DNA of 64,000 nt, taken from contig NZ_FTNI01000037.1 in assembly GCF_900156315.1 (NCBI RefSeq), forward strand, positions 1 to 64,000. Reading direction: 5' to 3'. A program made the position numbers and the translations under genes. Position 1 is the stretch's first letter; every line of letters starts with the position of its first letter. The notes beneath the pieces are model-generated. The model did not search any database. It had not been told where the DNA came from and saw nothing but the letters and a program-made list of their open reading frames with translations. This document shows positions 35,722-43,790 of this stretch, in pieces. Origin of the DNA: Microbispora rosea (lineage in GTDB: Bacteria > Actinomycetota > Actinomycetes > Streptosporangiales > Streptosporangiaceae).

Positions 35722-36342
35722 TCACGCCGTCGCATACTGCGGGCGCCCCGCCGGCCGGTAGACCTGGATCGTCACACCCTTGGAGTCCACGCGCGACTCG
35801 ACCAGGTCGAGCGCATGATCCGGGCCCGCGTCCGGGAACAACCGCGCACCCTGGCCGAGAATGACGGGAACGACGATCAGCGTCATCTCGTCGACCAGAT
35901 CGTTCTCCAGCAGCCACCGGATCAGGATGCCGCTGCCGTGCACCTGCAGCTCACCGCCCGGCTTGGCCTTGAGGTCCGCGATGGCCGTCGCGAGGTCGCC
36001 GGACAGAACGGTGGTGCCCGACCAGGCCGGATCGGCGAGTGTGGCCGACGCGACGTACTTGGGTCGTGTGTTCAACGCCCGCACGACGGGCTCCCAGCCC
36101 GGCGCGTCCTGGACCGTCATGGTCCCCCACGCGCCGGCGAACAGTTCGTAGGTCCGCCGGCCGAACAGGAACGCGTCGGCGTGCTGGTAGGTCTGATTGA
36201 TGAACGCGTGGGTCTCGTCGTCGCCCTTGCCCAGGGCCCATCCGCCGCGCTCGAATCCGTTCCTGCGGTCCTCGTCCGACGCGCCGCCGTTCCCCTGCGT
36301 CACTCCGTCGAGGGTGATCTGGGTGATGGTGGTCAGCTTCAT
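35722..36342 (-). CDS. Dihydrofolate-reductase-like (RibD C-terminal domain) protein
   Basis: 206 residues of the YyaP/YwjB type common in actinomycetes: TQITLDGVTQGNG in strand 1, FLFGRRTYELFAG, LQVHGSGILIRWLLENDLVDEM and VVPVILGQGARLFPD. It probably binds NADPH; substrate unknown and not a true folate enzyme by context. ATG 36342 with GAAGGA upstream. Confidence 0.88.
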   Translation of the reverse strand: MKLTTITQITLDGVTQGNGGASDEDRRNGFERGGWALGKGDDETHAFINQTYQHADAFLFGRRTYELFAGAWGTMTVQDAPGWEPVVRALNTRPKYVASATLADPAWSGTTVLSGDLATAIADLKAKPGGELQVHGSGILIRWLLENDLVDEMTLIVVPVILGQGARLFPDAGPDHALDLVESRVDSKGVTIQVYRPAGRPQYATA

Positions 36343-36572
36343 GATCGCGCTTCCTTCTCCTGGGCGCCGCCCCTCGTGGGCGGCCACACCCCTGCTACGA
36401 ACACCGCCGCCTCGATCCGACACCCGCCTTCCGGATTTCTTCAAAAACTTCACGAGGCGACGACGCCGGCGATCACCCGAGCTCCCGCCACGCCCCAGGG
36501 GATGACGAGGTGAGCACTGAGCGTTACCATTTGATTACTGAGAGTAGGACAAAGGTCTGCCGAAGGAGTGTC

Positions 36573-36881
36573 ATGAAAAGGTTCGTCCTCGTCCCCGCCC
36601 TGACGGCCGCGACGATCGCGATCAGCGCCGGCGCCGCCTACGCCTCCCAGTACGTCGCCTATGAGGGCCCCGGCTTCAGCGGCAGGTCGGTGGTCATCGA
36701 CCGCTGCGGCGTGTCCAACATCCCCTTCCACGGGTCCTACCGCTGGTATGGCGACGGCCAGAGCGGCCGGATGTACAACCAGCCCGACGCGCAGGGCGTC
36801 GCCCACTTCACACTCGCCGCCGACAGGAACGCGGAGCAGAGGACTCCGGTCGGCTGGAAGAGCATCTTCATCGTCTGCTGA
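36573..36881 (+). CDS. Small exported peptidase-inhibitor I36-like protein
   Basis: 102 residues. Signal peptide MKRFVLVPALTAATIAISAGAAYA-S with AYA cleavage; the mature part of about 77 residues has the gamma-crystallin-like pattern VAYEGPGFSGRSVVIDRCGVSNIPF and a closing Cys. Two Cys could form a disulfide. Related to inhibitor family I36 (SMPI-like) or small crystallin-fold secreted proteins; inhibitory activity is not shown. AAGGAG precedes ATG 36573 and a 15-bp terminator follows. Confidence 0.78.
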   Translation: MKRFVLVPALTAATIAISAGAAYASQYVAYEGPGFSGRSVVIDRCGVSNIPFHGSYRWYGDGQSGRMYNQPDAQGVAHFTLAADRNAEQRTPVGWKSIFIVC

Positions 36882-36896
36882 CCCCGGCTCCGCCGC

Positions 36897-36928
36897 GTCC
36901 CGCCCCCGGTGCCCACCGGGGGCGGGAC
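36897..36928 (+). terminator. Intrinsic terminator hairpin after the I36-like gene
   Basis: GTCCCGCCCCCGGTG pairs perfectly over 15 bp with CACCGGGGGCGGGAC across a two-base gap, 15 bases after the stop codon and followed by GTTTCC. Confidence 0.85.
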
Positions 36929-37046
36929 GTTTCCGCATTGCACGAAGACGACCGCGCTGCCCGAGGACGACCGCATGACATGAGGACGACCGCTCCCCCG
37001 GAAAACGCCGGTGCGTGCTGCAGGTGCCGGCTGAAAGACTGCGCGG

Positions 37047-37637
37047 ATGACCGCATGGGAACCGAAGAATGACCTGCACCGCTATCTGCAAGCCGCCCGT
37101 GACGCTCTTCTGTGGAAGCTCGACGGGCTCTCCGAGTATGAGATCCGCCGCCCGCTGACGCCCACCGGCACCAACCTCCTGGGGCTCGTCAAGCACCTCG
37201 CGGGAGTGGAGGCGGGCTACTTCGGCGAGACCTTCGGGCGGCCGTTCGGCGAACCGCTGCCGTGGATAGCGGACGACGCCGAGGACAACGCCGACATGTG
37301 GGCGACCGCCGACGAGTCGCGTGACGACATCGCCGGGCTGTACCGCCGGGTGTGGCAGCACGCGGACACCACGATCGCCGCGCTGGCGCTCGACGCGACC
37401 GGGCGCGTGCGGTGGTGGCCGGACGAGCGGAGCGAGGTCACGCTGCACCAGATCCTCGTGCACGTGATCGCCGAGACCAACCGGCACGCCGGCCACGCCG
37501 ACATCGTCAGGGAGCTCATCGACGGAGAGGCCGGGATGCGGGACGGCAACCTCAACCTGCCCTCCGGTGATCAGAAGTGGTGGGAGGACTACCGCAACCG
37601 ACTGGAGCAGACGGCGCGGGAAGCCGGCCGGGGCTGA
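37047..37637 (+). CDS. DinB family (DUF664) protein
   Basis: 196-residue four-helix bundle: LHRYLQAARDALLWKLDGLSEYE, NLLGLVKHLAGVEAGYFGETF with the first His, and HVIAETNRHAGHADIVRELID with the paired His of the metal triad. DinB-like proteins in this group are putative metal-dependent thiol (mycothiol, bacillithiol) transferases; the specific reaction is unknown. Confidence 0.9.
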   Translation: MTAWEPKNDLHRYLQAARDALLWKLDGLSEYEIRRPLTPTGTNLLGLVKHLAGVEAGYFGETFGRPFGEPLPWIADDAEDNADMWATADESRDDIAGLYRRVWQHADTTIAALALDATGRVRWWPDERSEVTLHQILVHVIAETNRHAGHADIVRELIDGEAGMRDGNLNLPSGDQKWWEDYRNRLEQTAREAGRG

Positions 37638-37688
37638 GCCCACACCACGTCACTCCGATCGTCGCGGCGGCCGGGAGCCCCTGACCGG

Positions 37689-37709
37689 CGCCCGGCGGCC
37701 TGCCGGGCG
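37689..37709 (+). terminator. Probable terminator after DinB gene
   Basis: CGCCCGGC and GCCGGGCG form an 8-bp stem with a five-base loop 52 bases past the DinB stop. Confidence 0.5.
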
Positions 37710-37865
37710 GCCCCGCCGAGCGGGACGAGGGAGGTCAGGGCGCACCCCCGGCGCCGCCGCGCCGAGCCCGGCCTCCGGAACTGGCCGAAAGTACGGTCGC
37801 GGGCGGCCGGAACCATGCTTCCGGCCGATAACGGCGAAGGGCCGCCGCCCGCAGGATGAGGCCCC

Positions 37866-38915
37866 ATGCATCGTGAGAACGTCACCTCCCCCGCCGTGCA
37901 CCTGCGGCCCGGCGAGGGCGGCCACGCCACCACCTCGGCGGGCCGCCCGCGCATCGCCGCACTCGACGTCGTGCGCGGGTTCGCCCTCTGCGGGATCCTG
38001 CTCGCCAACGTCCAGCCGATCGCCGCGACCGGCGCGTTCGTCCCGCCGTCCACCCCCGGGGGAAGCGAGGCCGCCTGGCTCGGAGTGCTCGTCGAGCAGC
38101 GCTTCTTCCCGATCTTCTCCCTGCTCTTCGGCGTCGGTTTCTCGCTGCTGCTGGACTCCGCGGCCACCCGCACCGCCCGCCCGCGGGTGATCCTGCTGCG
38201 ACGGCTCCTGGCGCTGCTCGCGCTTGGCGTGGCGCACTTCCTGCTGCTGTGGCACGGCGACATCCTGAGCACCTACGCCGTCATCGGCCTGCTGGTGCTG
38301 CTGCCCTCGACCTGGCTGCCCCGTCTGGCCGTCGCCGCCCTCGCTCCCGCGTTCATCGCGGTGTCGCTGCTCGTCGGAGGCGACCGGTTCGCCCTGATCG
38401 CCGGACTGTTCCTGCTGGGCTCGGCGCTGGTCCGCTATGGCGTGATCGACCGGCTGGAGCAGTCGGCGCGCGTGCCCGCCACGCTCGGGCTGGTCCTGGC
38501 CGCCGCCGCGGCGCCCGTGCTGTGGCTCCAGGCCCGGTCCGACCCGGCCGGCCGCGCCTTCGGCATTTCACTGGCCGGGGCCGGACTGCTGATCGCCGGG
38601 GTGTACGTCTGCGCCCTGCTGGTTGTGCTCAGGACGCCGCTGCGTCCGGTGCTGCGGGCCGTGTTCGCACCCCTCGGGCGGATGGCGCTGACCAACTACC
38701 TGTCCGCGACGGTCCTCGTGCTGGTGGCGGGCCGCGCCCTCGGCAGCCCGCCGCACACCTGGCCGGTCGCGGCCGTGCCCCTGATCGCCGGCGTCATCCT
38801 CGCCGTCCAATGGGTGTGGTCCACCCTGTGGCTGCGCCGCTACCGGCAGGGCCCGCTGGAATGGCTGTGGCGCTGGGCCACCTGGACCCGCCGGCCGCCC
38901 CTGCGCCGGGAGTAG
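37866..38915 (+). CDS. DUF418 family membrane protein
   Basis: 349 residues with about eight membrane helices. Conserved opening [23 protein letters not shown], the [18 protein letters not shown] helix, and C-terminal DUF418 region [15 protein letters not shown] with the end [13 protein letters not shown]. Related to acyltransferase-3-like membrane proteins; function unknown. ATG 37866 gives a 35-residue cytosolic lead. Confidence 0.9.
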   Translation: MHRENVTSPAVHLRPGEGGHATTSAGRPRIAALDVVRGFALCGILLANVQPIAATGAFVPPSTPGGSEAAWLGVLVEQRFFPIFSLLFGVGFSLLLDSAATRTARPRVILLRRLLALLALGVAHFLLLWHGDILSTYAVIGLLVLLPSTWLPRLAVAALAPAFIAVSLLVGGDRFALIAGLFLLGSALVRYGVIDRLEQSARVPATLGLVLAAAAAPVLWLQARSDPAGRAFGISLAGAGLLIAGVYVCALLVVLRTPLRPVLRAVFAPLGRMALTNYLSATVLVLVAGRALGSPPHTWPVAAVPLIAGVILAVQWVWSTLWLRRYRQGPLEWLWRWATWTRRPPLRRE

Positions 38916-38958
38916 ACGGCGTCACGGATCCGACGGCGTCACAGGTGGACGGCGTCAC
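38915..38958 (+). repeat. Three copies of GACGGCGTCAC
   Basis: The 11-mer occurs at 38915, 38932 and 38948, in the gap between convergent genes and touching the azoreductase stop. Each is nearly self-complementary (GACGGCGTC), so they may act as a weak terminator or are slippage. Confidence 0.55.
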
Positions 38959-39680
38959 AGTCGTGAGCCGAGATCCTGCGGGAACGCCCGGTCGCCCTCC
39001 CCGCCGCCGGCCAGCACGCGCACCGCGGCGTACGCGTCGGCGAGCGACCTGTCGCCCAGCTCGCGGAAGCGGGCCAGCGCGGGGACGTCCCCGGCGCGGG
39101 TCATCTCGGCCTGCACGACGTGCAGGTTCTCCTCGGCCACCCCGAGTTCGCGGAAGTACGTCCGCAGGTAGGGCGTCTGGAAGTCCAAGCCCTCCCGCGG
39201 GGTGCCGGGACCGTAGGCGCCGCCCCTGGCGGCGACCACGACCACCGTCGTGTCGCGCAGGCGGCCGGCCTCCGTGACGGGATCGACGTACGCTCCCGGG
39301 AACGTCACCCGGTCGATCCACGCCTTGAGCGCGGCCGGCACCGTGAAGTTGTACATCGGGACGCCGACCAGCACGGTGTCCGCCGCCAGCAGCTCCCTGA
39401 TCAGCGGCAGCGTCAGCGCCCATTCGCGTTCTTCGGCCGGGCCGCCGGTCATCGCGGTCACCCGCGCGAGCGGGACGACCCCGTGCCGCTCCACCCGGCG
39501 GCCGAGGGTTGTGTAGGCGTGGGACACCAGCGGCACGGGGTCGGCCGTCAGATCCCGATAGCGGTACCCGCTCGTTCCGTGCCGCCGGCACCAGGCATCG
39601 GCGAACGACGCCGTCAGCCGCCGGGTGACCGAATCGCCCGCGAGGCTCGCGCTGGAATCGACATGCAGCAATGACGTCAC
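38955..39680 (-). CDS. FMN-dependent NADH-azoreductase-like oxidoreductase
   Basis: 241 residues, flavodoxin-like. HVDSSASLAGDSVTRRLT binds FMN phosphate, VPMYNFTVPAALKAWIDRV is the azoreductase signature, and ARGGAYGPGTP the third FMN loop. Reduces quinones and azo compounds with NADH. Divergent from the ECF41-type sigma factor at 39745 with 64 bases between; ECF41 systems usually pair with an adjacent oxidoreductase-type gene, so it is the likely target. Confidence 0.9.
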   Translation of the reverse strand: MTSLLHVDSSASLAGDSVTRRLTASFADAWCRRHGTSGYRYRDLTADPVPLVSHAYTTLGRRVERHGVVPLARVTAMTGGPAEEREWALTLPLIRELLAADTVLVGVPMYNFTVPAALKAWIDRVTFPGAYVDPVTEAGRLRDTTVVVVAARGGAYGPGTPREGLDFQTPYLRTYFRELGVAEENLHVVQAEMTRAGDVPALARFRELGDRSLADAYAAVRVLAGGGEGDRAFPQDLGSRL

Positions 39681-39744
39681 CTGTCACCTCTCCTGCCTCG
39701 TGTACGTCATGGTGGTGACGAGGCGGGCGGGGGAAAGGTGACCG

Positions 39745-40743
39745 ATGGGCGAGCACGACGGGCTGGCGGAGCTGTTCGAGACCTACCGTCCGCATCTGCG
39801 CGCGGTCGCCCACCGGATGCTCGGCACCGGCGGCGAGGCCGACGACGCCGTCCAGGAGACCTGGCTGCGGCTGAGCCGCTCCGACGTCGGCGGGGTCGCC
39901 AACCTGGGCGGATGGCTGACGACGGTCGTCTCCCGCGTGTCCCTCGACATGCTGCGCGCCCGCGCCCGCCGGGAGGAGGCCGCGCCGCGGCCGTACGACC
40001 GGGGGCGGGACGGCCAGGCGGTCGACGGCAGCGAGTGGGACAGCAGGGCGTTGGACGGCGGGGGCGACCCCGAGCAGGAGGCGGTGCTGGCCGACTCCGT
40101 GGGCCGGGCGCTGCTCGTGGTGCTCGACACGCTGCCTCCCGCCGAACGGGTCGCGTTCGTGCTCCACGACGTCTTCGCCGTGCCGTTCGACCAGATCGGC
40201 CCCATCGTGGGCCGGTCGCCGGTCGCCGCCAAGAAGCTCGCCAGCCGGGCACGCCACCGGCTGCGGGGCAGACCGGAGGCCGCGGGCGCTGAGGCCGCGC
40301 GGCACCGGCGCGTCGTGGACGCCTTCCTCATCGCCTCGCGCGAGGGCGACATGGACGCGCTGATGGCGGTGCTGGCGCCCGAAGTGGTGCGCAGGGCCGA
40401 TCCGGCTGCGTTGCCCCCGGGTGTGCCGGCGGTGGTGCGCGGTGCGCGGGCGGTCGCGCAGGAGACCGTCGTCCTCGGCCGGCGGGCCCGGTTCGCCGAA
40501 CCGGCGCTCGTCAACGGGGCCGTGGGCGTGGTGGTGGCGCCGCACGGCCGGCTGCTGCTCGCTCTCGCACTGGCGGTGGAAGGGGAGCGGATCGCCGAGA
40601 TCGACGTGGTGGCCGACCCCGCGCGCCTGCACGCGCTGGATCTCGCCCTTCTCGACCCTGCCCTTCTCGACCCTGCCTTCCCGGATCCTGCCTTCCTGGA
40701 CCCTGCTTCTCTGGGCCCCGCCTTTCCGGGCCCCGCGATGTGA
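39745..40743 (+). CDS. ECF41-type sigma factor with SnoaL-like C-terminal domain and repeat tail
   Basis: 332 residues. Region 2 (about 8-75; LAELFETYRPHLRAVAHRML, DDAVQETWLRL), region 4 (about 110-165; LPPAERVAFVLHDVFAVPFDQIG) and a SnoaL-like domain (about 185-300; VVDAFLIASREGDMDALMAVL, ALVNGAVGVVV, IAEIDVVADPARL) that modulates activity in ECF41 proteins. A tail of about 30 residues repeats (L/F)xDPA five to six times (DPALLDPAFPDPAFLDPA), which is not part of the family and comes from a short DNA repeat at about 40645-40740. Confidence 0.9.
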   Translation: MGEHDGLAELFETYRPHLRAVAHRMLGTGGEADDAVQETWLRLSRSDVGGVANLGGWLTTVVSRVSLDMLRARARREEAAPRPYDRGRDGQAVDGSEWDSRALDGGGDPEQEAVLADSVGRALLVVLDTLPPAERVAFVLHDVFAVPFDQIGPIVGRSPVAAKKLASRARHRLRGRPEAAGAEAARHRRVVDAFLIASREGDMDALMAVLAPEVVRRADPAALPPGVPAVVRGARAVAQETVVLGRRARFAEPALVNGAVGVVVAPHGRLLLALALAVEGERIAEIDVVADPARLHALDLALLDPALLDPAFPDPAFLDPASLGPAFPGPAM

Positions 40744-40796
40744 GGGTGCGCCCGCGGCCTGGTGTAGGGTGCCGCTCACGGCGGCGACGACGCGAG

Positions 40797-40912
40797 GAGG
40801 TGAGCCCCATTACCGCTGAACAGGTCGGGTGCTCCCTTCTCCCCATGCGTTCGGTCGCGTAGAGGCAGGCGACCGCGGGAGCGCCCTCTGCACACCGAAA
40901 GGCTCTCCCTTG
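40797..40912 (+). promoter_or_regulatory. Structured leader, candidate translational attenuator
   Basis: The leader of the methyltransferase gene contains a strong ribosome site AGGAGGTGA (40797-40803 region) heading a 17-codon frame. A long hairpin has helix 1 GGGTGCTCCC/GGGAGCGCCC (40827-40836 with 40877-40886, 10 bp) and inner helix CGGTCGC/GCGACCG (40852-40858 with 40869-40875). GGGAGCGCC can instead pair with GGCTCTCCC (40901-40909, 8 of 9), which covers the gene's own ribosome site GAAAGG and start. The two folds are mutually exclusive. Direction of control is not deducible from sequence. Confidence 0.55.
40809..40862 (+). CDS. Upstream short ORF (leader peptide)
   Basis: A 17-residue frame (I/M)TAEQVGCSLLPMRSVA ends in TAG at 40860. 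The best-placed start is ATT 40809, seven bases after AGGAGGTGA, a rare start codon otherwise known from infC. An in-frame GTG at 40800 lies inside the ribosome site. The frame spans the left arms of both leader helices, so ribosome position would change folding. Translation is unproven. Confidence 0.45.
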   Translation: MTAEQVGCSLLPMRSVA

Positions 40913-41737
40913 TCACTGTCCTTCTCCCCCGCTCCTTCTCCGATCGTGGCCCGGCTGCGCGCCGCCGGATGCGTGTTCGCCGAGGACGAGGCCCGTCTGC
41001 TGGTCTCCGCCGCGCGTACGCCCGCCGAGCTCGACGACATGGTGGACCGGCGCGCCCGCGGCCTTCCCCTGGAGCACGTCCTCGGGTGGGCCGAGTTCTG
41101 CGGTCTCCGGCTGGCCGTGGACCCGGGGGTCTTCGTGCCCCGGCCGCGCAGCGAGTTCCTGGTCCGCCAGGCCGCCGCACTGGCCCGGCCGGGCGCCGTC
41201 GTCGTCGACCTGTGCTGCGGCTCGGGCGCGCTCGGCGCGGCGCTGGCCGCCGCCGTCGGGCCGGTCGAGCTGCATGCCGTGGACGTCGATCCCGCCGCCG
41301 TACGCTGCGCCCGCCGCAACCTCGCCGCGACCGGTGGCAGGGTCGTGGGGGGCAGGGCCATGGGAGGCGGCGTGTACGAGGGCGACCTGTACGAGGCCCT
41401 GCCGGCCGACCTGCGGGGCCGGGTGGACGTCCTGCTCGCCAGCCCGCCGTACGTGCCCACCGGCGCGATCGGGCTGCTGCCGCCGGAGGCGCGTGTGCAC
41501 GAGCCGCAGGTCGCGCTCGACGGCGGCGCGGACGGGCTCGACATCGTACGGCGGGTCGTCGACGAGGCGGCTGCCTGGCTCGCGCCCGGCGGCCACCTGC
41601 TGGTGGAGACGAGCGAGGGCCAGGCCCGGGCGACCACCGACGCCGTGTCCCGCGCGGGGCTCACCGCGCGCCTGACGTACGACGAGGAACTGGACGCGAC
41701 CACCGTGATCGGAACCAGGCCGAGCCCCGCCGGCTGA
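40910..41737 (+). CDS. PrmC-related putative protein N5-glutamine methyltransferase
   Basis: 275 residues starting at TTG 40910 (GAAAGG upstream). N-terminal helical domain, RARGLPLEHVLGWAEFCGLRL, SAM-binding VVDLCCGSGALGAAL, acidic HAVDVDPAAVRCAR, and the catalytic SPPYVPTGAI in place of the usual N-P/A-PY. The family is a PrmC paralogue found in actinomycetes with the substrate unknown, possibly a release factor or ribosomal protein Gln. Substitution of the catalytic Asn by Ser may alter Gln methylation. Expression is probably controlled by the structured leader. Confidence 0.85.
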   Translation: MSLSFSPAPSPIVARLRAAGCVFAEDEARLLVSAARTPAELDDMVDRRARGLPLEHVLGWAEFCGLRLAVDPGVFVPRPRSEFLVRQAAALARPGAVVVDLCCGSGALGAALAAAVGPVELHAVDVDPAAVRCARRNLAATGGRVVGGRAMGGGVYEGDLYEALPADLRGRVDVLLASPPYVPTGAIGLLPPEARVHEPQVALDGGADGLDIVRRVVDEAAAWLAPGGHLLVETSEGQARATTDAVSRAGLTARLTYDEELDATTVIGTRPSPAG

Positions 41738-41754
41738 GGCGGCCGGGACGGCGG

Positions 41755-41781
41755 AAACCGGTTGATCGGCTTCGGGCGCCC
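41755..41781 (+). repeat. 27-bp element upstream of fructosamine kinase gene, copy 1
   Basis: Starts AAACCGGTTGATC and ends CGGGCGCCC; 26 of 27 bases are identical to 42771-42797. Lies 35 bases before GTG 41817. Contains TTGATC, a possible -35 box. Confidence 0.75.
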
Positions 41782-41816
41782 GTGTCCGGGCCTTTGGGGA
41801 GTAGAGGAGCTCACCC

Positions 41817-42701
41817 GTGACAAATACGACGTCCTTCCTGCTGGAACGCCTGCACGCGGCCGGCCTGACCGACGTCGTCGCGGTCGAGCCCGCCACCGGC
41901 GGCCTCGCCGCGACGGCGGGGCTCGCACGCCGCGGCGACGGCACGCCGGTGTTCGTCAAGGCGTTCGGCGAGTCGCCCTCGGACGACGTCTTCGCCGCGG
42001 AGGCCGAAGGGCTCACGGTGCTGCGTGAGGCGGGCGGCGTCGCCACGCCCGAGATCACCCTCGCGGACCGGGACCTGCTCGTGCTGTCCGTGCTGGAGCC
42101 CCGGCCGGACACCGGGGCCTTCTGGGAGCGGTTCGCGCACGCGCTCGCCCACCTGCACACCACCACGCGGTCCCCGCGATTCGGATGGCACCGGGACAAC
42201 TGGCTGGGCCGTCGCCGCCAGGTCAACACCTGGAATGACGACGGGTTCGAGTTCTTCGCCCGGCACCGTCTGCTGCGCTGGCTCGGCGAGCCGCGCGTCC
42301 GGGAGGCGCTCGACACCGCGGACCGGGCGGCGCTGGAGCGGCTGTGCGACCGGCTGCCCGAGTTGCTGCCGGTCAGGCCCGCGTGCCTGACGCACGGCGA
42401 CCTGTGGGCGCTGAACGTCATGGCCACCCCCGATGGGCGGCCCGCGCTGATCGACCCGGCCGTGTCGTACACGTGGGCCGAGGTCGACCTGGCGCACCTC
42501 TGGACGACGGCGCCGCCGCCCGAGGCGCAGGTGTTCTTCGAGCTGTACGCCGAGCTGACCGGGCTCGACCGCGACTGGCGTGAACGCATGCCGATCCTCC
42601 AGCTGCGCCAGCACCTGGCGGTGATCGCCCAGTTCGACCCCGACTGGGGCGCCGCCGACCTCGTGCGGGCCACGCTCGCCCCGTTCCGGCGGAGGCCGTG
42701 A
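41817..42701 (+). CDS. Fructosamine kinase family protein
   Basis: 294 residues with a kinase-like fold: VFVKAFG (ATP-binding Lys), HALAHLHTTTRSPRFGWHRDNWLG (Fn3K signature), catalytic THGDLWALNVM and metal-binding LIDPAVSYTWAEVDLAHLW. Phosphorylates sugar-lysine adducts so they fall off glycated proteins or free amines. GTG 41817 follows GGAG. Shares an almost identical upstream element with the next kinase gene. Confidence 0.9.
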   Translation: MTNTTSFLLERLHAAGLTDVVAVEPATGGLAATAGLARRGDGTPVFVKAFGESPSDDVFAAEAEGLTVLREAGGVATPEITLADRDLLVLSVLEPRPDTGAFWERFAHALAHLHTTTRSPRFGWHRDNWLGRRRQVNTWNDDGFEFFARHRLLRWLGEPRVREALDTADRAALERLCDRLPELLPVRPACLTHGDLWALNVMATPDGRPALIDPAVSYTWAEVDLAHLWTTAPPPEAQVFFELYAELTGLDRDWRERMPILQLRQHLAVIAQFDPDWGAADLVRATLAPFRRRP

Positions 42702-42770
42702 GCTCAGCCGAGGACACGAGGGACTGCTCCTCGACGTGCGGCAGGCCGCGCAGGGGCGGTCGCCGCGGGA

Positions 42771-42797
42771 AAACCAGTTGATCGGCTTCGGGCGCCC
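42771..42797 (+). repeat. 27-bp element upstream of APH-like gene, copy 2
   Basis: Second copy of the element, AAACCAGTTGATC to CGGGCGCCC. Its TTGATC box is 19 bases from TATCGT (42803-42808), making a plausible promoter. Transcription would then begin near GTG 42816, suggesting a leaderless mRNA. Confidence 0.7.
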
Positions 42798-42815
42798 CCG
42801 TCTATCGTCGGGGCC

Positions 42816-43775
42816 GTGCTATCCGACGTGCGGCTGCCTCCGGCCGAGACGCAGGAGCAGTTCATGGCCGTCCGGCGGGACGAGTCCCGTCTCGGACCGG
42901 CCGTGTCGGCCCTGCTGGAACATCTCGGGCTCGGCGGCGAACGCGTCGAGCGCTTCGCCGACGGGTCGCTGCCGGTCTACGCGGTGGGCGACCGGCATGT
43001 GCTCAAGCTCTACCCCGAGGTCTACCTGCCTGAGGAATACGACACGGAGCTGACCGTCCTGCGGGCCGTCGAGGGACGCCTGCCGATCCCGACACCGCGA
43101 GTCATGGGGGCGGAGCATCTCGAGGGGTGGAGCTACATCCTGATGACCCGCCTGCGCGGCGAGAGCCTCGCCGGGGCCTGGCCGCACATCCCACGAGACG
43201 ACCGGATGGAGCTCGCCGCCATCGTGGGTGAGACGCTGGCGGCGCTCCATTCGGTCTCCTCCTCCCCCGCCGTCGACGCCGCCGTGGGCCCGCCCGACTG
43301 GGACGGCTTCCTCCGTACGCGGCGGCAGGAGTGCGTGGCCCACCACCGGGCCGACGGGCTGGACGAGGTGTGGCTGGCGCAGATCCCGGGCTTCCTCGAC
43401 AGCGTCGAGCTCCCGCCGTCCGCGCCCGTACTGCTGCACACGGAGGTGATGCGCGAGCACCTGAGGGTGGAGCGGGACGGCGACGGCTGGCGGCCGGCGG
43501 GCCTGTTCGACTTCGAACCGGCGATGCGGGGCGCGCGGGAGTACGAGTTCGCCTCGGTGGGGCTGTTCTTCTCCTGCGCAGAGACCGGGATCCTGCGCCG
43601 TCTGCTCCTCGCGTACGGCTACCGCGAGTGCGACCTGGGCGAGGAGCTGAGCAGGAGGCTGCTGGCCTACGCCCTGCTGCACCGCTACAGCAGCCTCGCC
43701 TGGTATCTGACCCGGCTGCCCGCGCCGCCGCGGCCCACCCTCGACTGCCTGGCCGCGCACTGGTGGGCTCTGTAG
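42816..43775 (+). CDS. Aminoglycoside-phosphotransferase-fold kinase with altered catalytic loop
   Basis: 319 residues. HVLKLYPEVYLPEEYDTELTVL in N-lobe (Lys-Glu pair), LMTRLRGESLAGAWP hinge, and FDFEPAMRGAREYEFASVGLFF with the metal-binding Asp. The catalytic loop reads LLHTEVMREHLRV where the family has HGDxxxxN: Asp is Glu and Asn is His. Similar HTE/HTD loops occur in uncharacterised actinomycete APH-like proteins. It may be a kinase with another small substrate, or inactive. GTG 42816 is probably leaderless; ATG 42864 is an alternative. Confidence 0.78.
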   Translation: MLSDVRLPPAETQEQFMAVRRDESRLGPAVSALLEHLGLGGERVERFADGSLPVYAVGDRHVLKLYPEVYLPEEYDTELTVLRAVEGRLPIPTPRVMGAEHLEGWSYILMTRLRGESLAGAWPHIPRDDRMELAAIVGETLAALHSVSSSPAVDAAVGPPDWDGFLRTRRQECVAHHRADGLDEVWLAQIPGFLDSVELPPSAPVLLHTEVMREHLRVERDGDGWRPAGLFDFEPAMRGAREYEFASVGLFFSCAETGILRRLLLAYGYRECDLGEELSRRLLAYALLHRYSSLAWYLTRLPAPPRPTLDCLAAHWWAL

Positions 43776-43790
43776 CCCGGGGGCGCCGCG

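Noticed and set aside
38794-40779. 661-codon minus-strand frame across azoreductase and sigma factor loci
   Set aside because: Crosses two well-supported genes in other frames and has low-complexity Arg/Pro content.
42816-43775. Aminoglycoside resistance kinase
   Set aside because: Only the fold is shared; the catalytic loop is non-canonical and no specific APH subtype is recognisable.
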